61,216 bases of DNA from Gammaproteobacteria bacterium (GCA_026981935.1 JALSIC010000058.1:1-61216), one strand, 5' to 3'. Counted from the stretch's first letter, positions 13,017 to 22,349 are shown. Notes: generated by a model not told the origin, from the sequence alone. Program-made: numbers and translations.

Positions 13017-13447
13017 ATCTGTCATCCAAGTGAGGCCTGTCATCCAGGCAACGCCTGTCATCCCGAGCGCAGTGAGAAATGACAAAGAAGCCAAGTAACA
13101 CCTGTCATTTCGAGCGCAGTGAGAAATGACAAAGAAGCCAAGTAACACCTGTCATTTCGAGCGCAGCGAGAAATCCAGGGGCAGTGGGACAGGATTTCTC
13201 CCTTCGGTCGAAATGACACTTCTTTGTCATTCCGAGCGCAGCGAGGAATCCGAAACCGCCGATACAAGATTTCTCCCTCCGGTCGAAATGACAAGGAAGT
13301 GAGGTCGAAATGACAAGGAAGTGAGGTCGAAATGACAAGGAAATGTGGGCGAAATGACAAGGAAGTGAGGTCGGAATGACGAGAAATGTGGCCGGAATGA
13401 CATGAAAATGTGCTTGAGATGACAAGGAAATGTGCTTGAGATGACAA
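13017..13447. repeat. Composite palindromic-repeat cluster in the ribH-nusB gap
   Basis: The cluster is arranged symmetrically. It begins with several TGTCATC half-units, including a 47-bp sequence present twice in tandem (about 13059-13150). Two complete palindromes follow at 13151-13219 and 13226-13293, of the same family as the array at the left end of the window. It ends with at least six half-units of about 20-22 bp built on GGTCGAAATGACAAGGA. Reading frames across it on the minus strand are repeat translations, not genes. Confidence 0.85.
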
Positions 13448-13461
13448 TAAGATGCCAGCCC

Positions 13462-13518
13462 CCGGTGCCCGCATTCAGGCCGCACGACGGCCGTCGGTCA
13501 ATCATGCAAGTCTCAATG
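13462..13518. repeat. Direct repeat, right copy, just upstream of nusB
   Basis: Near-identical to 12913-12974 over about 45 core bases (CGCACGACGGCCGTCGGTCA). It ends 5 nt before the nusB start, so it supplies part of the nusB leader. Confidence 0.7.
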
Positions 13519-13523
13519 TAAAG

Positions 13524-13955
13524 ATGAGCAGGAAACGCAGCCGCGCGCGCCGCTGTGTGGTGCAGGCACTCTACCAGTGGCAGGTGGGTGGTACGGATCC
13601 CGCCGAGGTGGATCTGGCCTTCCTCAGTGAGGATCCCGCCGGGGTGGATCAGGCCTATTTCCGCGAGCTGCTGGCCCAGATCAAGGCGCATGCGGACGAG
13701 CTGGACCGCCTGCTCGCACCGCTGGTGGACCGCCCCCTGCCTGAAGTGGATCCGGTGGAACGGGCGGTCCTCTGGCTGGGCGCCTGCGAACTGGCCTACC
13801 GCATGGAGATCCCTTTCCGGGTGGTGATCAACGAGGGCGTGGAACTGGCCAAGTCCTTCGGTGCCGAGCAGGGGCACAAGTTCGTCAACGGTATCCTGGA
13901 CAGGCTGGCCGCCCGCCTGCGGCCCCATGAAATCGAGGCCCTGCGCAAGACCTGA
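13524..13955 (+). CDS. nusB: Transcription antitermination factor NusB
   Basis: An all-helical RNA-binding protein that works with NusE at boxA during rRNA antitermination. The 143-residue product begins MSRKRSRARRCVVQALYQW and ends with INEGVELAKSFGAEQGHKFVNGILD, the conserved C-terminal block. ATG 13524 is chosen because the Arg-rich start is typical. An open frame extends 24 codons upstream but reads through a repeat copy. Separation from ribH by 1 kb of repeats is unusual and suggests nusB has its own promoter here. Confidence 0.95.
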   Translation: MSRKRSRARRCVVQALYQWQVGGTDPAEVDLAFLSEDPAGVDQAYFRELLAQIKAHADELDRLLAPLVDRPLPEVDPVERAVLWLGACELAYRMEIPFRVVINEGVELAKSFGAEQGHKFVNGILDRLAARLRPHEIEALRKT

Positions 13956-13978
13956 CCCGGATCGTCGGGGAGAGAGCC

Positions 13979-14980
13979 GTGGCCTTGTCTGAATTCGAGA
14001 TCATTCAGCATTATTTCCATGAACTCGGCCCCCGGCGCAGTGATGTCGTCTGCGGCGTCGGAGACGATGCAGCGCTTCTCGAAGTGCCGGCAGAAATGGA
14101 GCTGGCCGTGTCCCTGGACACGCTGGTGTCGGGGGTGCATTTTCCTGCGGATACACCCGCCGATGCCGTGGGACACAAGGCCCTGGCCGTGGGGCTGAGC
14201 GATCTGGCCGCCATGGGCGCGGAGCCGGCCTGGTTCACCCTGGGACTGACCCTGCCGGCGTCCGATGAAGACTGGCTCACCGCTTTCAGCGCCGGCCTGG
14301 GCGCGCTGGCCGCACGCCACGGTGTGCGGCTGGTGGGGGGAGACCTGACCCGGGGGGCGTTGAGCGTCACGATCCAGGTCCATGGTTTCGTGCCCCGGGG
14401 TGCGGCCCTCCTGCGCCGCGGCGCCCGGCCGGGCGACCGGGTCTATGTGACGGGTTCCCTGGGCGATGCGGGGCTGGCCCTGCGCGCCCTGCGAGCGCCT
14501 CTTTCGCTGCCCCCTGACCTGCTCCATGGGGCCCGCCGGCACCTGGAGCGGCCCGTGCCACGCGTGCGCGAGGGCTTGGCCTTGCGCGGCCTGGCGCATG
14601 CCGCCATCGATGTCTCCGACGGCCTGTGTGCCGACCTGGGTCATATTCTTGCGGCCAGTGGCGTGGGCGCGACCCTGTGGGTGGACGCGCTGCCCCTGTC
14701 GCCCGCGCTCCAGGCGGCACAGGACATTCTGGGAGAGGCGGACAGCCTGTCCCTGGCCCTGACGGCCGGCGACGATTATGAATTGTGTTTCACGGCATCT
14801 CCTGCCGATGAGCCCCGCTTGCGGCACCGTCTGGCCGAGGCCGGTGGCGTACTGTGCCCGGTGGGGGTGATCGAGTCAAGACGGGGCCTGCGCTGCGAGC
14901 ATGCGGACGGCCGGATTTTTTTCCCGCCCGCCAGGGGTTATGAACATTTCAGTGGCTCCTCCGACGAGGCATCCCGATGA
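13979..14980 (+). CDS. thiL: Thiamine-monophosphate kinase
   Basis: Phosphorylates thiamine monophosphate to the active cofactor thiamine diphosphate. The 333-residue product has the family start MALSEFEIIQHYF, the Mg/ATP motif GDDAALL, and VGLSDLAAMGAEPAW. The start is GTG 13979 with GGGGAGAGAG just upstream. It follows nusB by 23 nt and overlaps pgpA by 4 nt. nusB-thiL-pgpA is a conserved gammaproteobacterial order. Confidence 0.96.
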   Translation: MALSEFEIIQHYFHELGPRRSDVVCGVGDDAALLEVPAEMELAVSLDTLVSGVHFPADTPADAVGHKALAVGLSDLAAMGAEPAWFTLGLTLPASDEDWLTAFSAGLGALAARHGVRLVGGDLTRGALSVTIQVHGFVPRGAALLRRGARPGDRVYVTGSLGDAGLALRALRAPLSLPPDLLHGARRHLERPVPRVREGLALRGLAHAAIDVSDGLCADLGHILAASGVGATLWVDALPLSPALQAAQDILGEADSLSLALTAGDDYELCFTASPADEPRLRHRLAEAGGVLCPVGVIESRRGLRCEHADGRIFFPPARGYEHFSGSSDEASR

Positions 14981-15465
14981 AATCAGGTCATTCCCTGCCC
15001 GACAGCGTCTGGCGCAACCCCGTCCATTTCCTGGCCTTCGGCTGTGGCGCTGGTGCCGCACCCCTCGCGCCCGGGACCTTCGGCACCCTGGCGGCGGTGC
15101 CCCTTTATCTGTTCATGGCCGATCTCCATCTGCCTTTCTACCTGGCCCTGGTGACCCTGTTGTTTGTCCTGGGCGTGTGGCTGTGCGGGGAGACGGCGCG
15201 GGACATCGGGGTCCACGATCACCCGGGCATCGTGTGGGACGAGGTGGTGGGTTTCCTGCTCGCCATGACGGCCGCGCCACCGGGCTGGGCCTGGCTGGTG
15301 GCTGGTTTCCTGCTGTTCCGTCTGTTTGACATCTGGAAGCCCTGGCCCATCCGCCACCTGGATCGCAAACTGGGCGGCGGGGTGGGCATCATGCTGGACG
15401 ACGTCATAGCCGGTCTCTATGGCGCCGTTGTTCTGCAGGTGGCTGCTGCGCACATCCTTTCCTGA
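14977..15465 (+). CDS. pgpA: Phosphatidylglycerophosphatase A
   Basis: An inner-membrane phosphatase making phosphatidylglycerol. The 162-residue product has APLAPGTFGTLAAVPLY, two or three membrane helices, the acidic motif WDEVVGFLL and FRLFDIWKPWPI, all typical of PgpA. The start codon overlaps the thiL stop (ATGA). About 210 bp without a recognisable gene separates it from the filament locus. Confidence 0.95.
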   Translation: MKSGHSLPDSVWRNPVHFLAFGCGAGAAPLAPGTFGTLAAVPLYLFMADLHLPFYLALVTLLFVLGVWLCGETARDIGVHDHPGIVWDEVVGFLLAMTAAPPGWAWLVAGFLLFRLFDIWKPWPIRHLDRKLGGGVGIMLDDVIAGLYGAVVLQVAAAHILS

Positions 15466-15677
15466 CAGCCCATTGCACGGGGAGGCGATGTGCCGGAAAT
15501 CCGGCATTTTCCTTTTCCACGCTCCCCCGGCTGCCCCGCCTTTTTTCGCGGTGCGCCAGAAGGCCTTCCTGTTTAATGCCTTGCTTCCCTCTTCCGCCTT
15601 TGGGTTCCCTGATCCAGCCAATGGCACGGGAATTGCCTGTATCTTGACGTGACCCTTCAGGCAAACAAGAAATTGAC

Positions 15678-17078
15678 ATGTATTACAAATATTTCGGGCT
15701 GGCGGGACATCCCTTCCGGCTGATCCCGGATACGCGCAACTTTTTCCATGGCGGCCAGCGGGGCGCGGTTCTGGGTGCCCTCCAGTATGCCATCACCGCC
15801 GGCGAGGGTATCGTAAAGGTGATAGGTGAAGTGGGCAGCGGCAAGACCATGCTCTGCCGTACCCTTGTGGCACGCCTGCCGCTGGCGGTGGAGGTGGCCT
15901 ACCTGGCCAATCCCTCCCTGTCCCGGGAAGAAGTATTGCGCGCCATTCTGCAGGAGCTGGGCCAGGTGGAGGCGGCCCGTGCGGGGGACCGCCTTGCGCT
16001 GCTCAATGCCTTGCACCATCACCTGATCACCCTCCACGGCGAGGGTTGCCGCGTGGTGGTGTTCGTCGAGGAGGCCCAGGGCATGCCCCTGGAGACCCTG
16101 GAGGAGATCCGCTTTCTCTCCAACCTGGAGACCCGCAACGGCAAGCTCCTGCAGATCGTGCTGTTCGGCCAGCCGGAGCTGGATGTCCTGCTGGCGCAGG
16201 ACAAGCTGCGCCAGTTGCGGGACCGTATCACTCACAGTTTCTATCTTCGTCCCCTGCAGGCGGCCGAGGTGCGCGACTATATCCGTTTTCGCCTGGATGC
16301 CGCGGGTGCCCAGGGACGTGAATTCTTCACTCCCGCCGCCCTGCGATATCTTGCGCGTCATTCCGGTGGCCTCATGCGGCGTATCCATGTGCTGGCCGAC
16401 AAGGCCCTGCTCGCCGCCTATGCGGACCGTGCCTCGCGGGTGAGACTGCGCCACCTGCGGCGTGCGCTGCGCGATGACAGGCCGCCCGCGGGGTCTGGCA
16501 GGAAGCTGCTGCAACGCCTTGTGCCTGCCGGCCTGGGGGCAGCAGTTACGGCCGTGATCCTGGGGGCCTACCTTTTTGTTCAGGGTGGCATTCCCGGTGC
16601 AGTGTCCGGTCCCGTATTCGATCCGGCATTTTCGCCGGCCGTTGCAGCGCAATCCCAGGCCGATGAGGCCGATGTTCCGGGGCAGACGGTCCAGGCCGGC
16701 CCGCAGGACAGCCTGGTGGCCCGGCGCCTTGCCGCTACCCGGGCCTGGCTGGCCCGGGGCGGGCAGGGTTATACGGTGCAGGTCATGCTCACGGATGACG
16801 ACGATCGCGGGGCCCTGGAGGATTTTCTGTCCCAGGAGACGCTGCGTCCCCATCTGTCCCGGCTGTTCGTCTATCCCACGCGGCTCGGCGGCCGGGACCG
16901 CTGGTGTGTCCTGTATGGCGGTTTTGCCAGCTACCAGGCCGCACTGGCCGCGGTGGCACAGGTGCCGGCGCCTTTTCGTGAATTCGGTCCCTTCGTGCGC
17001 AGCCTGCGCAAGGTGGGTCAGGAGGTGGCACGCTACACCGGCCCGCTGGCACATGACATGGAGACCGAAGGGACATGA
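15678..17078 (+). CDS. mshM: MshM-like AAA ATPase with C-terminal SPOR-like domain
   Basis: First gene of the MSHA-like filament operon. The 466-residue product opens with MYYKYFGLAGHPFRLIPDT, typical of ExeA/MshM ATPases, with Walker A GEVGSGKT at residues 50-57 and Walker B-like RVVVFVEEAQ. After an ATPase module of about 270 residues comes a membrane helix (about residues 280-300). A C-terminal SPOR-like domain (YTVQVMLTDDDDRGALEDF to the end) is probably periplasmic and peptidoglycan-binding. This matches ExeA-type proteins that help place a secretin. The next reading frame overlaps the stop by 4 nt. Confidence 0.88.
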   Translation: MYYKYFGLAGHPFRLIPDTRNFFHGGQRGAVLGALQYAITAGEGIVKVIGEVGSGKTMLCRTLVARLPLAVEVAYLANPSLSREEVLRAILQELGQVEAARAGDRLALLNALHHHLITLHGEGCRVVVFVEEAQGMPLETLEEIRFLSNLETRNGKLLQIVLFGQPELDVLLAQDKLRQLRDRITHSFYLRPLQAAEVRDYIRFRLDAAGAQGREFFTPAALRYLARHSGGLMRRIHVLADKALLAAYADRASRVRLRHLRRALRDDRPPAGSGRKLLQRLVPAGLGAAVTAVILGAYLFVQGGIPGAVSGPVFDPAFSPAVAAQSQADEADVPGQTVQAGPQDSLVARRLAATRAWLARGGQGYTVQVMLTDDDDRGALEDFLSQETLRPHLSRLFVYPTRLGGRDRWCVLYGGFASYQAALAAVAQVPAPFREFGPFVRSLRKVGQEVARYTGPLAHDMETEGT

Positions 17079-17359
17079 GTCCTGCAGGCGGATTCATCGT
17101 GACACGGGATGAGGACTGGCACAGGGTGCTGCTGTTGGCGCTGCTGCTGGTGTTGCAGGGCTGTGCCGGTACTCCAACGGTACCGGATGGCATTCCGGAA
17201 GCTGTTTCGGAAGCGGTTCCCGGGACTGGGCACCTGCAGGCAGGTCCCCTTCCTGACGGCGCCATTCCGGAGCCTGTGCGCGAGGCTCCGGCACTGAGTC
17301 CCCCCGGCCCGTGCCCAAGACGGAAACCTTTACCGTGGTGGTCATCGATGTCCCGGTGA
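17075..17359 (+). pseudogene. mshL: 5' part of mshL: lipoprotein signal peptide in a different frame
   Basis: ATG 17075 overlaps the mshM stop (ATGA). It opens a frame with a positively charged start, a hydrophobic LLLALLLVLQGCAG stretch and a clear lipobox (LQGC), as expected for the N-terminus of an MshL-type secretin lipoprotein. After the C6 run at 17300-17305 the secretin sequence continues in the frame one base back. One additional base at this run would join the two. It is either a real frameshift mutation, a sequencing error in a homopolymer, or slippage during expression. Confidence 0.7.
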
Positions 17360-18813
17360 GGGAACTGCTGTTCAGCCTGGCCCGGGACGCCAGACTGAAT
17401 ATCGACGTTCATCCCGATATTTCGGGCCGGGTGACGCTGAATGCCGTGGACCAGACCCTGTCCCGTATCCTGCAGCGCATCGCCGATCAGGTGCCGCTGC
17501 GCTACGAGCTGTCGGAGGGCAGCCTGGTGGTACGGCCGGACACCCCCTATCTGCAGACCTACAAGGTGGACTATCTCAACCTCAGCCGCGACAACAGCAG
17601 CCGCGTCAATGTCGCCAGCCAGATTTCCACCACCGGCATGGCCTCGGTACAGGGCGGCAACATCAGCACCGGCACGACGGGCAGCAATGTCGACAACAAT
17701 TCCATCACCACGGTGACCAGCGTCTCGCGCCACCGTTTCTGGGAGACCCTGGCGCGGAACATCCGCGCCATTCTGAGTGAATACGGAGAAGACGGCGCCC
17801 CGGCTGCAGAGAGCGATGCCGACAGCAACACGGTCATCGTCAACCGGGAGGCCGGCATGATCACGGTGCGTGCCACCGCCCGTCAGCACGAGCAGATCCG
17901 TACCTACCTGGAACGCATCATGGCCAGCGCCCGCCGCCAGGTGCTCATCGAGGCCACCGTGGTGGAAGTGGAACTCAGTGACGAGTTCCAGTTCGGCGTG
18001 GACTGGTCCCTGCTCACCGAAGGCAACAATGGTTTCTCCTTCGACCAGTCCCTGCTGGGGTCCAATCTCGCCGATCCGCCCTTTTTCCTGCTGAGCTATG
18101 CCAATATCGGCGGTACGCTGGGTGACATCAATGCCGCGCTGCGGACCCTTCAGGCATTCGGCAACGTCAAGGTTCTGTCCAGCCCCAAGATCATGGCCAT
18201 CAACAACCAGACGGCCTTGCTCAAGGTGGTGGACAATCTGGTGTACTTTACGGTGGAGGCGGACACGGTCATCGGCCAGACGGTGGCAACGACCACCTTT
18301 ACCACCACCGTCAACACCGTCCCGGTGGGATTCATCATGAGCGTCACGCCCCAGATCAATGACGAGGACATGGTGATCCTCAATGTCCGGCCCAGCATTT
18401 CCCGTGTCACGGGTTACGTCAATGACCCCAATCCCGCCCTGGCCGATGCCAAGGTGGTGAGCCGCATACCGGAAATCCAGGTGCGCGAGATGGAATCCAT
18501 CCTGCGTATCAGCAGTGGCCAGACGGCGGTGCTGGGCGGGCTGATCCAGGACGACATCGATCTCAAGGACAGCGGCCTGCCCCTCCTGGGTCGCTTGCCG
18601 CTGGTGGGCAACCTGTTCAATTTCAAGCACAACATCGTGCGCAAGTCAGAGCTGGTGATTTTTCTGCGCCCCCGCGTGATCCGTAACGCAAGCCTGGAAG
18701 GCGATCTTTCCACTTATCGCCGCTATCTGCCCTCCACTGAGGCCGGAGACGATGCCCCAGGCAGTTCTCAAGAGGAACTTCCGGTGGACGAAAAAGATGG
18801 GGCACGGTCATGA
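17311..18813 (+). CDS. mshL: MshL-like outer-membrane secretin (body)
   Basis: Forms the outer-membrane channel of the filament machine. The frame begins with a GTG at 17311 and reads PKTETFTVVVIDVPVRELLF, a secretin N0/STN domain (about residues 5-75). A Ser/Thr/Asn-rich N1-like region follows, then the secretin domain with VLSSPKIMAINNQTALL, GFIMSVTPQI and SSGQTAVLGGLIQDD near the end. Length is 500 residues in this frame. It has no signal peptide of its own; that lies in the overlapping frame 17075-17359. mshN starts in the last four bases. Confidence 0.9.
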   Translation: MPKTETFTVVVIDVPVRELLFSLARDARLNIDVHPDISGRVTLNAVDQTLSRILQRIADQVPLRYELSEGSLVVRPDTPYLQTYKVDYLNLSRDNSSRVNVASQISTTGMASVQGGNISTGTTGSNVDNNSITTVTSVSRHRFWETLARNIRAILSEYGEDGAPAAESDADSNTVIVNREAGMITVRATARQHEQIRTYLERIMASARRQVLIEATVVEVELSDEFQFGVDWSLLTEGNNGFSFDQSLLGSNLADPPFFLLSYANIGGTLGDINAALRTLQAFGNVKVLSSPKIMAINNQTALLKVVDNLVYFTVEADTVIGQTVATTTFTTTVNTVPVGFIMSVTPQINDEDMVILNVRPSISRVTGYVNDPNPALADAKVVSRIPEIQVREMESILRISSGQTAVLGGLIQDDIDLKDSGLPLLGRLPLVGNLFNFKHNIVRKSELVIFLRPRVIRNASLEGDLSTYRRYLPSTEAGDDAPGSSQEELPVDEKDGARS

Positions 18814-20645
18814 GTCTGCTCATCGATGCATTGAAAGAGGCGGAGGAGCGCAAGGCGCTGGAAGGCGGGGATGGCGTAATGCCGGCCATGGACACATCCG
18901 CCTCCCCGCCGGATGAGGGCGATCAGCCGGAGATGACGGCAGAGGGGGCGGATTCGCCGCAGGTGCCCCGTGACGACATTCTCCCTGTGTCCCGTACGGA
19001 GATGGCGACAGAAGAGCTTGCCGCTCATACCGCTACTCCTCCCCTGTCTCCGTCCGATGACGGGGAGGCGGGGCCTGTGGAGTCCACGCAGGACTTTTCC
19101 GTGGATGTTGCTTTGGATGATGTGCCAGATGATGTCCCAGATGATCTCCCGTATGATGCCGGGAATGATGCGCCGTACGACGCCAGCGACGAAACGTCCC
19201 GTGGCATCATGGATCCGGCGCCGACACCTGCAGGGGCGGGGACGACCGCCCCGGTGCTTGAACTGCCCGGGGAGGATGCCCACGAGGATATCCGTACAGG
19301 GGGCGGCAGAGGCACTGCGGTCGCGGATGCAGCAGACCCGTTGCCCGGGGGAGAGTTCAGCCTGGACGAAGTTTCGGAGGCAGGGACAGACGCGCCGCCT
19401 CCCGGTCCTTCCTCTGGGTTCTCCCCTGCCGGGATTTCTCCTGAAGCCTCAGCGCCTGCAGGGAGTGCAGCGGGACAGGCGGGCGGGACGAACCACGCCG
19501 GTGCAGGCGCGGTCGGGGGACAGGATTCCGCAGGCCCGCCCGTTGCCTCGCCTGTTCAGGCAGAAGCCCTGCTGTCTGCCAAAGAAAGCCGCTGGGCCTC
19601 GCCACGCAGGCGCCTGCTGTTGCTGGCCGGCGTGCTGCCCCTGCTTCTGGGGACCGCGATTGCCGGTTACTATTACTGGAATCTCAGCTTGATTGAGCAG
19701 ACCGCGATGCGCCCCCTGCCGGTTGCCGCTCCCCTCATGGAGGCGCCCGGCACGGAAGCAGGGAATACCGAAACAGGGACTGCGGAAGGAGAGACACGGA
19801 AAACAGGAATATTCCCGGCGCCCGCGCCGCAGCTTCAAGCGGCTTCTCCGTCGAAACCGCCGGTTGATCCCCGTCAGAAGTCCGGGCCGGGGCCTGCATC
19901 TGAAACCAGATCTGTTGCGCCGAGAGCTGTTGCGCCGGGCCGTCCGGTGGCGGCGCCTGCTCGTGATGCGCGGCCGCCCGAGCGCAAGCCTGCCGCTGCA
20001 GAGGCGACGCGACGCCGCAATGCGGGCATACGGATCGAGCGGGGCATGCCCGGGGACACTGTCTATCCCTTGTTGCAGCAGGCCTACCAGGCCTACGAGA
20101 CGGGGCGCCTGGGAGAGGCACGGCGCCTGTACGAAGAGGTCCTGAGCCGGGAAGCCACCAACCGGGACGCCATGCTCGGCCTGGCCGCCGTGGCCCTGCG
20201 CGGAGGAGACCGGGAGCAGGCCAGGGCGCTCTATCGCCGCCGCCTCGAGATCGAGCCCAAGGATACGCTGGCGCGGGCCGCGCTTCTGTCCCTGCTGGAG
20301 GGAGAGGAACCTGCGGCCAGGGAAAGCGCGCTCAAGGCCCTGCTGCGCCAGGGGGGGGTCGTGGCCCATGTCCATTTTGCCCTGGGCAACCTGTATGCCG
20401 GACAGAAGCGCTGGTCCGCCGCCCAGGCCGCCTATTTCCGGGCCGCGCAGATGGCGCCGCGCAACGCCGACTATGCCTTCAATCTCGCCGTCAGTCTGGA
20501 ACACCTGGGGCGGCATCGCCAGGCCCTGGCATTCTATCGTCGGGCCGCGCGACTGGCCGGCAAGGCGCCGGTGGGCTTCGACCGCAGGCAGGTGCTGATG
20601 CGCATAGAGGCTCTGCAACGCATTGCGGAGGCACCGGTGTCATGA
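18810..20645 (+). CDS. mshN: MshN-like TPR protein
   Basis: 611 residues. The first residues SLLIDALKEAEERKALEG resemble the cytoplasmic start of MshN/GspB-type proteins. A long acidic, low-complexity cytoplasmic region follows, then a membrane helix (LLLLAGVLPLLLGTAIAGYYYW, about residues 265-285), a Pro/Ala-rich linker, and tetratricopeptide repeats from about residue 410 (QAYQAYETGRLGEARRLYEE). Likely an inner-membrane protein with periplasmic TPRs that helps secretin or pilus assembly. It is much longer than typical MshN because of the linkers. The start overlaps mshL and the end overlaps mshE. Confidence 0.8.
   Translation: MSLLIDALKEAEERKALEGGDGVMPAMDTSASPPDEGDQPEMTAEGADSPQVPRDDILPVSRTEMATEELAAHTATPPLSPSDDGEAGPVESTQDFSVDVALDDVPDDVPDDLPYDAGNDAPYDASDETSRGIMDPAPTPAGAGTTAPVLELPGEDAHEDIRTGGGRGTAVADAADPLPGGEFSLDEVSEAGTDAPPPGPSSGFSPAGISPEASAPAGSAAGQAGGTNHAGAGAVGGQDSAGPPVASPVQAEALLSAKESRWASPRRRLLLLAGVLPLLLGTAIAGYYYWNLSLIEQTAMRPLPVAAPLMEAPGTEAGNTETGTAEGETRKTGIFPAPAPQLQAASPSKPPVDPRQKSGPGPASETRSVAPRAVAPGRPVAAPARDARPPERKPAAAEATRRRNAGIRIERGMPGDTVYPLLQQAYQAYETGRLGEARRLYEEVLSREATNRDAMLGLAAVALRGGDREQARALYRRRLEIEPKDTLARAALLSLLEGEEPAARESALKALLRQGGVVAHVHFALGNLYAGQKRWSAAQAAYFRAAQMAPRNADYAFNLAVSLEHLGRHRQALAFYRRAARLAGKAPVGFDRRQVLMRIEALQRIAEAPVS
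19116..19175 (+). repeat. In-frame 12-bp tandem repeat in mshN
   Basis: Five consecutive 12-bp units, GATGATGTGCCA and variants, encode repeated DDVP-type tetrapeptides in the acidic cytoplasmic region. Confidence 0.85.
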
Positions 20646-22342
20646 GTGCCGTGCTCAAACAGCAGCGTCTCGGTGATGTGCTCCTGGAAAAGGGCATCCT
20701 CACCCGCGATCAGCTGCGCGTGGCCCTCAAGGAGCAACACAAGTCGGGGCAGAAACTGGGCCAGGTGGTGGTTTCGCTGGGTTTTACCACCGAGGCCATC
20801 ATGCGGGACGTGCTGGGCGAGACCCTGGGCCAGCAGTCGGTGGACCTGAGCAAGGTGGTGATCGACAGTGAACTGCTCGAGCTGGTTCCCAAGGATTATG
20901 CCCGGCGCCATCGCATTCTCCCTCTTTCCCTGGACCGTGAGCAGAAGCGCCTCACCGTGGCCATGGCCGATACCCTGAACGTGGTGGCCATCGACCAGCT
21001 GTCTGCGCAGCTCGGCGATGTTGAAGTGGTGCCGGTGCTGGCCGGCGAGACGGAAATCGAAAATGCCATCGAGCAGTTCTACGGCTTCGACATGTCCATC
21101 GACGGCATTCTCCACGAGATCGAGACCGGCCAGCAGGATCAGGCCTCGTTGCAGAGCGGCAGCGGTGAGTACAGCCAGCCCCTGGTGAGACTGGTGGATG
21201 CCCTGCTGGCCGATGCCGTGAGGCAGGAGGCATCGGATATCCATTTCGAGCCGGAGGCCGGATTTCTACGCATCCGCTACCGCATCGACGGTGTCCTGCG
21301 CCAGATCCGCAGCCTCCATTACGACTACTGGTCGGGCATCGCGGTGCGCCTCAAGGTGATGGCTGGGATGAACATTGCCGAGACACGCGCGCCCCAGGAT
21401 GGCCGTATTTCTCTCACGCTGTGCGGAAGGCCCGTGGATTTTCGTGTCTCCGCCCAGCCCACCACCCATGGCGAGAACATCGTGCTGCGGGTACTGGATC
21501 GCAGCAAGGGCATCGTTTCCGTGGATGACCTGGGGCTGGAGGCCGAGGCGGTGACCACGCTGAAACTCATGCTGGCACGCCCCGAGGGCATCTTTCTGGT
21601 GACCGGCCCCACCGGCAGCGGCAAGACCACCACCCTGTACGCCATGCTCAACTATATCAACCACGAAGGCGTGAACATCATGACCCTGGAGGATCCCGTG
21701 GAATACCCCATGGCCATGATCCGCCAGACCTCGGTCAACGAAGTGGCGAAGATGGATTTCGCCAGCGGCATCCGTTCCATGCTGCGCCAGGATCCGGACG
21801 TCATCCTCATCGGCGAGATCCGGGACGAAGCCACCGCCGACATGGCCTTGCGCGCCGCCATGACCGGGCACCAGGTGTTTTCCACCGTCCATACCAATTC
21901 CGCCATCGGTGCCATTCCCCGCATGCTGGATCTGGGTATCGTGCCCGAGATCCTGGCCAGCAACATCATCGGCATCATGGGGCAGCGCCTGGTACGCAAG
22001 CTGTGCCCCCACTGCCGCGAACAGGTCAGTCCGGGCGAGATGGAACGCCGCCTGCTCGGTGTCGATGCCCAGGCGCCGCTGGCCATCTACCGCGCCCGGG
22101 GCTGCGAGCAATGTCATCATATCGGTTACCGGGGGCGTATCGCCCTCACCGAATTCCTGTGGATGGATCAGGAGCTGGATGACCTCGTGGCGCGGCGCGC
22201 CACCTTGAGGGAAATCCAGGAAGCCGCCAGGACGAAGGGTTACCGCCCCCTGGTGGAAGACGGGCTGCGCCGCATCCTCGCCGGTATCACCACGCTGGAC
22301 GAAGTCTCACGGGTGGTGGATCTCACCAGCCGCCTGCGGTGA
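20642..22342 (+). CDS. mshE: MshE-like extension ATPase with c-di-GMP-binding N-terminus
   Basis: A GspE/PilB-type ATPase that powers filament extension. The 566-residue product starts with an MshEN domain: residues from RLGDVLLEKG to KEQ fit the published RLGxx..G..L...L..Q c-di-GMP motif exactly, and a second, weaker copy starts KLGQVVVSLG. The ATPase half has GPTGSGKT, an Asp box (ILIGEIRDEATAD), a His box (FSTVHTN) and a C-terminal tetracysteine zinc site (CPHC...CEQC). With two GGDEF proteins in the window, c-di-GMP control is likely. Overlaps mshN by 4 nt. Confidence 0.93.
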   Translation: MSAVLKQQRLGDVLLEKGILTRDQLRVALKEQHKSGQKLGQVVVSLGFTTEAIMRDVLGETLGQQSVDLSKVVIDSELLELVPKDYARRHRILPLSLDREQKRLTVAMADTLNVVAIDQLSAQLGDVEVVPVLAGETEIENAIEQFYGFDMSIDGILHEIETGQQDQASLQSGSGEYSQPLVRLVDALLADAVRQEASDIHFEPEAGFLRIRYRIDGVLRQIRSLHYDYWSGIAVRLKVMAGMNIAETRAPQDGRISLTLCGRPVDFRVSAQPTTHGENIVLRVLDRSKGIVSVDDLGLEAEAVTTLKLMLARPEGIFLVTGPTGSGKTTTLYAMLNYINHEGVNIMTLEDPVEYPMAMIRQTSVNEVAKMDFASGIRSMLRQDPDVILIGEIRDEATADMALRAAMTGHQVFSTVHTNSAIGAIPRMLDLGIVPEILASNIIGIMGQRLVRKLCPHCREQVSPGEMERRLLGVDAQAPLAIYRARGCEQCHHIGYRGRIALTEFLWMDQELDDLVARRATLREIQEAARTKGYRPLVEDGLRRILAGITTLDEVSRVVDLTSRLR

Positions 22343-22349
22343 GGCGCCC

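Noticed and set aside
15466-15677. Short plus-strand frame before mshM (15419-15652)
   Set aside because: It overlaps the end of pgpA, lacks a Shine-Dalgarno and its residues resemble no family.
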